Below, in pieces: positions 55,048 to 64,000 of a stretch of DNA of 64,000 nucleotides. The DNA comes from Pseudevernia furfuracea. Its lineage: Eukaryota > Ascomycota > Lecanoromycetes > Lecanorales > Parmeliaceae. The stretch lies in assembly GCA_022315425.1 (NCBI GenBank), contig JAIUPT010000041.1:1240001-1304000 (forward strand). The letters are read 5' to 3'. A program made the position numbers and the translations under genes. The notes beneath the pieces are model-generated. The model had not been told where the DNA came from, searched no databases, and was given only the letters and a program-made list of their open reading frames with translations. Positions within the stretch are counted from its first letter, which is position 1. Each line of letters starts with the position of its first letter.

Positions 55048-57206
55048 TCAGACCTGAGGTATCAGCACCTCTGACAAGTATTGGTCAACGTCTCTTATGT
55101 CCTCCAACTCACCGATCCAACCAACGTATTGATCAGGCCTAACAATGACCACACAACCGCTTTCTTTATCCACTCCGTAGTTCTTGTACGCTTCGCCATG
55201 GCCATCGTGATATGATACATCGTCGACAAAGACCTTTTCATAGTCCCATCCTCTTTTCTCGTCGAAGGGATGGAACATCTCGTGTAGGTCTAAGAGTTCC
55301 ACTTCCTGTCGCGGCGCCGAGTGGATGACCAAAATCTCGATGACCGAGTCTATTGGCTTTGCAGACGGTGTGAATCGCCGGATGACTGAGTCGGGCTTTG
55401 CGAGCAATTCGCCGAAGCCTTGCAATCGTTCCCATTGCTTCTTGTCTTTGAGGTTGCCCGCTAAGACAATGACTCTGAATCGACCGTCGCTCTTTAAGAA
55501 TTGGCCGAACTGCCAAGGACGAGCATCGCTCTGATTGAGAACTTGGAAACTTGGGAATCGCATGCCCAAAAAAATGTTACTAGCAAGCTCTTGCTTACCC
55601 ACCACTACTTTACCTATGCCGTTGAGCTTAGGACCGACGTCAGTACCATCCCCCTGATCCACTGAGTCTCCAGCTTTCGCAACAAGGATACTCGCGCCAT
55701 AGTCTACCGCGAGTCCAGAGGCGAACATGTTCCCTTCCTCAAAGGCATCCTTGAACTCAGTCATCGATATACCAGCTTCATCCGCTGCGTCTTTCGCGGG
55801 TCTGCCTGAGAACAGACGAGAAAATCGGTGGTCAAAGGCTATCAGATCCTGCGCTATCCTCCTACGCTCACTCTGGTAAGTCTTCAAGATAGAGCGTTTG
55901 GCAAGACCCTTGACAACTAGACCAATCTTCCAGCCAAGATTGTAAGTGTCTTGCATACTGACATTCATCCCTTGTCCTGCTTTTGGGGAGTGAGTGTGGA
56001 CCGCGTCTCCACCAAGAAAAACTCGATCATCGCAGCTGAACGAATTGCCCACCCTCTGGCCGATCTGGTAAGCGGTCCACCAGTCACAGTAGTCGTACGC
56101 CAGTTCATATGGATACATGATTTTTTGGCAGCCTTCAGGATAATTTGAGGAGTAACCTTCGATCGGTCAACTTGTTGTCCGGCGCTGTGGACCTCATTCA
56201 GCTGAATGTAGAGTCGGACAAGTTTTTTTTCGCGTGGAATAATCATGATACTCCCGGATTCTGCGCTATGGATTGCACATCTCATGCGGATATCTGGGAA
56301 ATTTGTGATCGGAACTATGTCAAGGACACCCCAGATAAAGTTAGTCTGCTCGCCTTGCATATGGAAGCCGAGTTGCCGCCGAGTCCAACTATGGGCTCCA
56401 TCACATCCAATCATGTACCTACACAAACTTTGGAGTCAGCGTTGATTCTTCAAGCCAAGAACCTGCATTTTGAAACAGATCTGAGGATTAAAAGGGCCTT
56501 GTTGCTCCCGCAGTATGTCTTGTGACTCAGGGTTTGGTCCCAAACGGGGAGAAATCGCTCTTAAATATACGAACTTGGCGCGAATGACTTCAGTAGTCCC
56601 TTCTTTTCCTCGACCCTTTCGTATCAAGTCGTCAGTATCATCTTTAGCAAGACTACTCCTAAACAGACCATCTGGAACGTTCGTGCCGTTCTGAGCAGGG
56701 GTTGCTTCATCGTCGTCTAGATGCCGGATTTTGACTTTGATGGGGTAAGCATGGTCGTCTTCAGCCTTAGAATGATCTATCTCGAGCTCTTCGGGTAGAA
56801 CGCCTCTTTCGATCTCGATATCGGAGTATTCTTTGAGAGCGTCCAAAAAAAATCTCTCGATACGTCCCTGGTGCAGGACGACCTGCTGAAACCTCGATAT
56901 GCCGGGAATAGTATCGGGGATTCTGTCAGACCTTCTAATTTTTCCAGTCTCATCCGGATTCCAGAGACATATCTCCAGAATGTGATTTGACTCCTTCCAG
57001 ACCCTGTCTGCGAAGCCAAAGCTGTCAAAAATCTCCAGACTCCTACATTGCAGGCCATCAGCTTGACCGTTGAAGATCTTTGTGCCTCTCTTGTCGATTA
57101 TCTTCGCGTGTATCCCACATCTTGTTGCCCAAGTAGCTGCCATCAATCCCGCGGGACCGGCCCCAGTAATGAGCAAATCGCATTTTGAGTCTTCTAACTG
57201 AACCAT
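55048..57206 (-). pseudogene. Phenol 2-monooxygenase with one-base frameshift
   Basis: FAD-dependent aromatic hydroxylase of the phenol 2-monooxygenase family. Two exons, 57206-56575 and 56418-55048, are joined by a 156-nt intron that puts the NADPH/FAD motif IGCDGAHSW after RAKYM. The FAD fingerprint is ITGAGPAGLMAATWATRCG; the second FAD motif is FLGGDAVHTHSPKAGQGMN; the C-terminal thioredoxin-like dimerisation domain ends DVDQYLSEVLI. At 56113-56118 the minus strand has six adenines, and the frame changes there from AAKK to MYPYELAYDYCDWW. No intron can bridge this without losing conserved residues, and total exon length is one short of a multiple of three. It is either a fresh frameshift mutation or a homopolymer sequencing error; the rest is intact. 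Confidence 0.85.
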
Positions 57207-57943
57207 CTTGAAAGTAGAAGGAGATGTGCTACGTTGTCAGTACGGCTGAGAGAAGTAGTATGATTAGTGATCTTTGCCACGCCGAAAAACGGAAGATGCA
57301 CTCCGCAGGGCCGGGATACGGATAAGGTTTGCGCATATGCTAAAGATCCTAATGTCTTTGGCGGCCTATTCCTTATGTACCGTGGGTGCATATGCTCAGT
57401 GTACTGTATTTGTAGTATGCGTAATTTTGACCTCTTCCGAGCTGGACCCCGGGACTGGACCCCGGGACTGCGCCAAGCGCTTGAACGCTAGGGGTCCGTC
57501 CTCAGTCCTCATACTTCCAAAGTTCCAATATATCCAACCCATCATCAAGCTTTTTCAAGCATCCTATTCCATGTCATTAGTATCACATAATCAGAATGCC
57601 AATCTCCTGCAGCGGCAGACTAGCCTCTCGGCGCCAAGGTTGGCGGATCGCGGGAGTCACCTGCAAGCTCTCAGCTCGCACAATCATGGAGTATTCGTGA
57701 CTGCTCTCCTTTACACATCATCTTTCTTGGCTTTTTCCCTGATTTTCTGATCTGTGGTGAAATCTTCTATCAGAGCTTCTCCTTCTGGGGAGTTGCAGTC
57801 GACGCAGTGCAAAAGTTTTGGTTGATTATCTTTTTTTCCCTTGCCCTTCCTTTTGTCCCTTCTCCTCTAACCCATGATGCAATAATTATGAAGTCTTGAC
57901 CACCCGAGAACGATCAAGCCGCGGAGTGAGCACACTGCGCAAA
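57207..57943. other. Intergenic, divergent promoter region
   Basis: 737 bp between the phenol monooxygenase and the exchanger. A tandem GGACCCCGGGACT pair lies at about 57444-57469. No gene was recognised; the 158-codon plus ORF at 57274 has no motif. Confidence 0.45.
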
Positions 57944-59770
57944 ATGTTCAGCAGAGCCCAAGCCGAACCGGAGCCCATTCTCCAAACAGGTGTACGTGAG
58001 GAGGCTGTCGTTCTTCCAGGATCAGCATATGGACAACATGAGAAACCGCAGCACCATATTCACATGCCGGGCTTCAATCAAAATGGGCATAGGGTCACGA
58101 AAGGCATACATCCCGACGGTGAAAGTGGAAGAGGCGGAGTACACCCGTGGCACTTCCTACGGATATGTTTTAGGTCCTCAAGTCATCTCTCTTTAGTGGC
58201 CAATTTTCTCTGGCCCTTCGTGCCCGCAGCAATCGCTATCCACTTCGCTCGTCCAGACTTACATTTATGGATCTTCATACTCAACTATGTTGCTATGGTT
58301 CCTACCGCAAATCTGGTCGGTTTCGCTGGACAAGAACTGGCACGGAAGCTGCCAAAAGTGTTAGGTAAGCCCAGACCAATTTTATTTCTTTCAGTGCTAC
58401 ACTCCAAAGCTATTGATGCTGGGCAATACACCTGCTGAGATGTGTAATACTAATGGAAATTTTACCAGGCCTCATCCTCGAAACGTTCCTTGGTGGGATC
58501 GTTGAGATCGTCCTATTCATGGTACTCCTCCACAACACCGTTAATAATAGTCTCATTCCCGTCATTCGTGCGGCCATCTTGGGCTCTATTCTTGCGAACC
58601 TACTACTGTGCTTAGGGTTCTGTTTCTTTGCAGGTGGTCTGAGAAGAAACGAACAAGAATTCGACGAAGTGATTAGCGAAGTGGGAAATGGACAACTACT
58701 CATGGCAGGCTTCGGGCTTCTTATTCCTAGCGCGTTCTACTCTTCGCTCCGAGGATCCATAGAAGATGCAGTACTCGAGGCCAATGTCCTTCACATCAGT
58801 CGAACAACTTCCGTGATACTCCTCATTGCTTTCTTGATGTAAAGGACCCTTACTCCTCCGCTCATCAAGACAGTGATTAAGTTTCCTTAGATATGTATGG
58901 TTCCAGATGCATACGCATCACGGGTTATACGCCGACTCGCTTGAGAAAGATGAAGAACGCGATGCAGACCGGCATTTAGACCTTGCAAAGGACAAGTTGA
59001 CGTTTACGGAATGTATCGTTGCGCTGGTCATTGCATTGACTTGCGTCTCGCTACATGCTGTGTTCCTAGGTAAGATCACTTTTAGATCCGCTACTTTCCA
59101 GGGATCTTTCCTCCGGATCATGCTGAACTTGCTGGCTCGGTCTCAGTGGAGGAGATTGAACACATCGTCCACGAACACTGTGTAAGCGACGCATTCATGG
59201 GCCTTATTCTGGTTCCACTTGTCGAGAAAGCGGCGGAACATCTGACCGGTAGGCTTTCCTCATGTCCCTAGTGCCATCAAAAGTGCTGACGATCCTGGTA
59301 TCTAGCCGTCGACGAAGCGTGGGACAACCAAATGAATTTCGCCCTTGCGCACTGCATGGGCGCCACAATACAAACAGCATTGTTCAACTCTTCACTCGTG
59401 GTCATTGTGGGCTGGGGCTTGAACAAGCCAATGGACCTCAATTTTGAAGTTTTCAACATTGTGGTGCTCATCATGGCGATCATTGTTGTGGGCAATTTTT
59501 TGAGGGATCAGGTAAGTCATCGTTCCCAGGCTTGTCTTCCTACCAAAGAGCCAATACAGAGCTAAGGTGTTCTAGAAATCGAATTACTTAGAAGGTGCGT
59601 TGTGCATACTAATATACATCATTATTGGTACGTTTCCAAAGATATTTTGAGAATACGGGGACTGATCATGAGTATTAGCAATTGCGAGTTGGTATTATCC
59701 CAATCCTACTTCGGGGACTACGAATACGGCAGAGGGAGGTGGAATTGCAAGTAATGGCACTATACCATGA
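57944..59770 (+). CDS. Ca2+/H+ exchanger-like (CAX family) membrane protein
   Basis: Vacuolar-type cation/proton antiporter. Seven exons (57944-58364, 58469-58838, 58891-59069, 59147-59248, 59306-59511, 59576-59627, 59679-59770) give 473 residues with about 11 membrane segments. The first alpha repeat reads ETFLGGIVEIVLFMVLLHN, more divergent than the usual GNAVE. The second is typical: EKAAEHLTAVDEAW, then CMGATIQTALFNSSLVVIVG. A charged cytosolic loop (ADSLEKDEERDADRHLDLAK) sits between the halves. All six introns are short and in frame. The start is the first ATG (MFSRAQAEPEPI); only a TTG lies upstream. The odd first repeat makes ion preference uncertain. Confidence 0.88.
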
Positions 59771-60005
59771 TTGTAGTCAGCTTTTACAGGACGATACTAT
59801 AGGGAATATCTAAGCATAGCGCTCTGAGGATGATCCTAGCGGGCATAGAAAGTTCCTGTATATACGTGTATAATAATCAAGCAATGATGTATGGCAAAAC
59901 AATTCGCCAACCAGTGAGCATCTACAACAAGGCAAGAGCGAGGGAACTAGGTCCAAACTCCATCATTAATGCGCAAAAACTACCATACCTTCACGGCACA
60001 ATCCG

Positions 60006-60695
60006 CTACTTGCAGCCCTCACACATATCATCAAGAGACGGGTAGAACACGATACTGCTGAACAGCCTCTCCCCAACAAGGTTATAATAGCCATCAAGCA
60101 CCTCCAACGCGTCTCCCTTTAACATCTCCATGCCTCCCGCCTTTTCCTTACAAGACTCCTCACACACCTTCTCCACAATATTCTGAGGATAGTTCACCTC
60201 TGGCTCTAGCGGCAGCCCTGTCCTATGCTGACTATTGAACCACCAAGAATCATAATCCGGCCCACCAGCCAGGGTATAGCAGAATCTATCCTTATCAGTG
60301 TCCTTCCCAGTGCAGTATTTCAGCGGATCATGGAAACGGGAGCGTAAACATTCGTTTTGAAGGATAGGTTTGTCTTTGGGATCGTACTTGTCTTGGACGT
60401 TAATGGAGATGCGGGATTGGCAGGCTGGTTCGAGGATGTAGGTGCGGTCGAGGTGGGCGTTGTAGTACTTGATCAGGTAGTAGAAGCCGTAGGTCTGGTC
60501 CATGGCCCAGTGGGGTGAGGCGCAGAAGCAGACGGTGCGGTTGAGGGTGTCACCCGTTGGAGCAGAGATGGCGGTGCGTTCTTTGGCGGACTGAAATGTT
60601 GTTCCCGTGGGTAATGCATTGAAGCGGGGATTTGGTGGGTAGGCGAGGATGAGGAGGGGGAGGTAGAGGATGAGGCAGAGAATGTTGGGAAACAT
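60006..60695 (-). CDS. Cysteine-rich secreted protein, effector-like
   Basis: 229 residues from ATG 60695. The first 18 residues (MFPNILCLILYLPLLILA) form a clean signal peptide ending before YPPNP. The mature part has ten cysteines, an even number suited to disulfides, with pairs CFC, CEESC and CEGC. It is rich in aromatic residues (YGFYYLIKYYNAH, YDSWWFN). I do not recognise a family. Size, signal and cysteines fit a small secreted effector or extracellular protein (inference). It is convergent with the exchanger gene. Confidence 0.75.
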   Translation of the reverse strand: MFPNILCLILYLPLLILAYPPNPRFNALPTGTTFQSAKERTAISAPTGDTLNRTVCFCASPHWAMDQTYGFYYLIKYYNAHLDRTYILEPACQSRISINVQDKYDPKDKPILQNECLRSRFHDPLKYCTGKDTDKDRFCYTLAGGPDYDSWWFNSQHRTGLPLEPEVNYPQNIVEKVCEESCKEKAGGMEMLKGDALEVLDGYYNLVGERLFSSIVFYPSLDDMCEGCK

Positions 60696-61196
60696 GTTGT
60701 TCTGCCTCTGGGGTGATGGCTGATGTTGCTCTGATCCTGAGTGGAGCTTGTATGAAGACTTTTTACAAGAAAAGAATGTAGAGTAATGCAAATGGACTAT
60801 TGATGGTTTCCTCTCTTGACTGTCAGACCAAAGAATAAGGACAGAATAGCTGCAGGTCAATCTTTGGGCCGTAGATTCCCTCCCATCGCTCGAAGAGAGA
60901 GCAGTTACTTGCATGGCAGGAACTTTCCAGGAAACCCTTAAAATAGTCCCCCAGTAACCATGATAGTGCCGTAATCAGCTTGACGGTTATAGTGCCTCGC
61001 GGGCGTTCGTACGATCCGCCGTTGAAAAGGAAGTAGCTAACACCCGGGAGAATCCAAGACCAAAGCTTTTTCACCTGCGACAAATTCAGGCAGGAGTGTC
61101 ATGCAACTGAATTCACCTCGGAGGTTTTTCCTGCGCAAGCTGCGCGTACGAAACCCCAGAAACATGATATTCTTGACACGTAGGAGATCCGCGATT
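60696..61196. other. Intergenic, promoter of secreted protein
   Basis: 500 bp with no recognisable gene. The secreted-protein frame stays open to 60914, but the signal peptide fixes the start at 60695. Confidence 0.4.
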
Positions 61197-62139
61197 TCAT
61201 AGGTTACTTGCAATCCAATCCCACCACTGTTTCACATCGGGACCGTCTGCACCGAGGACGTTACCACCGGCTACACTCACAGCAACATTGACCTCGTCCA
61301 TCTGAGAAAACTCGAATTTGCCATCGCCACCATCACCGAGCCACCCTTTTTCTTCCCCAATATCTAGATCATTCATCCCAATCCCAGAGTCCAACAGTCC
61401 CTTGTTCCTTGAGCTTCGCACATTGGATATCTCTGACTCTAGCGCTGTCTTGACCAAAGGAGCTGGAAGAGCTGTGAAGAGGTCTAATTTATTGGCAGCA
61501 ATGAGTACAGGCAGCTCTTTGGGAGCTTTGGAGGTCTTCGAGCTGGTCGATCGCTTTTGCAGCAGAAGCAGCATGTCGTGGAGGTACTCTGCTGCCTGGC
61601 GAAGAGCTTCATTGCCAGTACCACTGTTGCCAACAGATATGTCAGCGGCGTCAACCATGAATATGATGCCTTTCAGATTTTGTGGCTTGATGACGCTGTC
61701 GAAAGCGTGGTGCCGTAGCTTTCCATGGCCTGGAGTGTCGGCGAGTAGAAACTTCTTGTGGACTTGGCTGGAGGGATCGTTGGCCGATCTATATTTTGAG
61801 GACGCGGCCTTCGTAGAGACGGGAAGAGACACTTCGACGCTTAGAGGGACTTGAGAGGTGCGGGTTTCAGCGTGCTGGCCACTTTCGAACTATGAAGTCC
61901 AATCAGTAGGAGCCCTGGAGATAGAAGCTGGGGAGTACAAGAGTGAGTAGCGCTGTTTTCCCAGCGCCGCTGGGACCGACAAGTAGAAATGAAGGTAGGG
62001 TAGTCGAGGAGCTGGAGCGGTAGATCACTAGATGAAGGAATAGTGGAATCGAGAGAACGAGGAGAATAGCAATGCCGATCGCCAAAGGCGTTGGCCCCAT
62101 CAGCGACGATGCCCAACTTTGTGAATCAGTCCACGGCAT
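61197..62139 (-). CDS. SRP102: Signal recognition particle receptor subunit beta
   Basis: Membrane-anchored small GTPase that holds the SRP receptor alpha subunit at the ER. Two exons (62139-61939, 61889-61197) give 297 residues. A TM segment (IGIAILLVLSIPLFLHLVI) precedes the P-loop LLVGPSGAGKTALLT. G3 is LADTPGHGKLRHH and G4 is AANKLDL. A 49-nt intron joins LLTL to FESGQHAETRTS. Divergent from AKR1, with 253 bp between the starts. Confidence 0.93.
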
Positions 62140-62392
62140 GATTGATGCGGTTTGTTTGTTCAGCGAAGGTTGATTAAGTGAAGTGCAGTTGGATGAGAAC
62201 CTCGGATGTTGATGCGGAGGACGCTAGGAGCTCCGCAAGGAGGCGGCCGTCATCACTGTTACTTGTTTTACGTCTCTACACACCATCAAAGGTTGATCAT
62301 GGGGGCTTCTAATCCACGGTCAAGAACATCCGCAATATACCGCAAAAGGAGGTAATCTTGGGGTCGCCCAGTCACACAGAACGCTACGCAAG

Positions 62393-64000
62393 ATGACTTC
62401 CCTGTCCGCGTCCTCTGAGACTCCGCATGGCGCCGCGCCGACTGCACCAGTTTTGGCAAACGGAAAAGCCAGTGCAGCACCTCCCAAAGTTACCAGCGAA
62501 ACTACTGTGGAGCTCGACAAGATGGCTCCGCCTGAAGACAAGCTACCGCTCCACGAGGATATCATGCAGCTTGCAAGACTGGGAGAGATAGTCCCCATCC
62601 AAACTCTTTTTGAGACTAGGAAGTTCAACGCCAGATACAAAGACCAGGAGGGCATCACCCCACTGCATGTAAGCCAAGATATGATACCTAATATGATGCG
62701 CTATGAATTTTGCTTACAAATTGGCAGTGGGCTGCAATTAACAACCACTATGCGCTCTGTAGATACCTTGTCGAATCCGGCGCGGAGGTCAATGCAAAAG
62801 GCGGCGAGTCCGTTGCTACTCCTGCTATGTGGGCCGCACAGAGATGCCACCTCTACATCGTCAACTTGCTGCTTGAAAACGGCGCAGACCCTCTTCTGAC
62901 AGATGGGCAAGGCTACAACATGCTTCATCTAGCAACTTTCGACGGCAACGTGTTCCTCCTCCTCATACTTCTCCACCAGAATATTCCAATTGATGGACCA
63001 GATCCTTCGGGGCATTCATGCTTGATGTGGGCTGCATACAAAGGATATCCTGCATGCGTGGATTTGTTCCTCCAATGGGGTGCCAGCGTCAATGGTGCAG
63101 ACGAGAATGGTTTCACAGCACTACATTGGGCTCTTGTCAAAGGCAATCCAGCCTGTATCCAAAAGCTGATCGAGCACGGTTCAGATCGATTCATCGAGAC
63201 GAATGACGGCAAACCCCCCGCAACAGTCGCACAAGAGATGAATTCAAGAGGCGCATGGCACAGGGCGCTCAAGGAATCTGGCTTTAATCCAGACGGCACT
63301 GCTAAACAGTTCCCTTTGCCATATGCCTCTTTCGTCAGATCTCGCGTCGTCTTAACCTGGTCTTTCTTCCTCTTTCCCTTCTTCCAGATGTTCATAATCT
63401 TCTCTGTGCTCAGTGGGATGCCCATATTTGCAGCTGTACCTATTACTATTTTCTTGGCATTCTCTCTACAATGGGCTGCTCAGCAAGTGCTGCAGTGGGC
63501 GCCCAGCGACATGCAGCATTTGCAACGGACGGTAAGCAATCTACAGCTCTCTTGAGACTTAACGTGACTACTAACAGCAATAGCCATACTTAGCGGGTGT
63601 TTTTGCGGCTACATTGTTTTGGGTTGGTGTACGATGGTTCACGACCGTGTTAATAAGTAGGTTGAGTGTGCCTCAATCTTAACCATGCTAACAACTCCAG
63701 CTACATACTCATCTCATCCCATTTTCAATCTACTTTTCGCTATCAGCTATGGACTTTGTGCATATTTCTATACATACAGTATGATAGAAAACCCTGGTTA
63801 CGTGCCGAAGCTTGGAAGTCGTGCCCAGCAAAAGGCAGTTATTGACAAATTATTGAGCTTGTGGAAATTCGATGACCAGAACTTCTGTGTTTCCTGCATG
63901 GTCAGAAAACCCCTTAGGAGTAAGCACTGCAGAAGATGTAGCCGTTGCGTGGCGAAACATGATCAGTAAGTCTTTGAAAATAAATTAGTAGGGCATGCTG
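62393..64000 (+). CDS. AKR1: Palmitoyltransferase Akr1 (ankyrin/DHHC), partial
   Basis: Golgi/endosomal protein S-acyltransferase, cut by the right edge. Exons: 62393-62668, 62728-63531, 63584-63656, 63701-63965, then a donor GTAAGT; the rest lies outside. Five or six ankyrin repeats are visible (EGITPLHWAAINNHYALCRY, GYNMLHLATFDGNVFLLLIL, HSCLMWAAYKGYPACVDLFL, NGFTALHWALVKGNPACIQK). Membrane segments follow (FFLFPFFQMFIIFSVLSG, LAGVFAATLFWVGVRWF). The cysteine-rich domain begins FCVSCMVRKPLRSKHCRRCS and ends at the window edge just before the DHHC/DHYC core. Confidence 0.95.

Overview
This window is nuclear DNA from a filamentous ascomycete (Pezizomycotina). The evidence is short GT-AG introns (about 35 found here, mostly 43-85 nt), gene-dense layout on both strands, and fungal housekeeping proteins (Cbp3, Tip41, Aurora kinase, Atp23, glutamate 5-kinase, cystathionine beta-synthase, Akr1). 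A leotiomycete is my guess, but nothing in the sequence proves it.

Region 1 (about 0.7-19 kb) is an aromatic polyketide cluster: a flavin-dependent halogenase, a non-reducing PKS (SAT-KS-AT-PT-ACP, no thioesterase), a free-standing metallo-beta-lactamase thioesterase, a small DUF1772-type anthrone oxygenase, and two divergent AflR-type regulators. One regulator has an intact Zn(II)2Cys6 domain. The other keeps the AflR regulatory domain but only a scrap of the zinc cluster. This gene set predicts a chlorinated emodin/anthraquinone-type product: the PKS builds the chain, the thioesterase releases it as an anthrone, the oxygenase gives the anthraquinone, and the halogenase chlorinates a phenolic ring. 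A 9-bp palindrome of the type CGG-N3-CCG lies upstream of the halogenase, between PKS and thioesterase, and upstream of the oxygenase, so it is a good candidate operator. A decayed O-methyltransferase at 23.5-24.6 kb may be a lost tailoring gene.

Region 2 (20.7-38 kb) is mostly conserved housekeeping: leukotriene A4 hydrolase-type aminopeptidase, Cbp3, Tip41, Aurora kinase, Atp23, glutamate 5-kinase, a disordered nuclear-type protein and an isoamyl-acetate-type SGNH esterase. An orphan gene between two copies of a 17-bp repeat interrupts it at 30.4-32.5 kb.

Region 3 (38.8-52.7 kb) is more accessory: a glutathione S-transferase, a charged coiled-coil protein with a 41-residue repeat, a 0.9-kb element with terminal inverted repeats carrying GGCGTATACCCCC iterons, a hypothetical multi-exon gene, a secreted/membrane-anchored beta-propeller-like protein, a one-TM hypothetical protein, a coiled-coil pseudogene with repeated in-frame stops, and an LrgB-like membrane ORF without an obvious N-terminus.

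Region 4 (52.8-64 kb) returns to conserved genes: cystathionine beta-synthase, a phenol 2-monooxygenase with a one-base frameshift at an A-run, a Ca2+/H+ exchanger-like protein, a small cysteine-rich secreted protein, SRP receptor beta, and Akr1 palmitoyltransferase running off the right edge. Exon coordinates below were set by hand from splice signals and frame; no database search was run.
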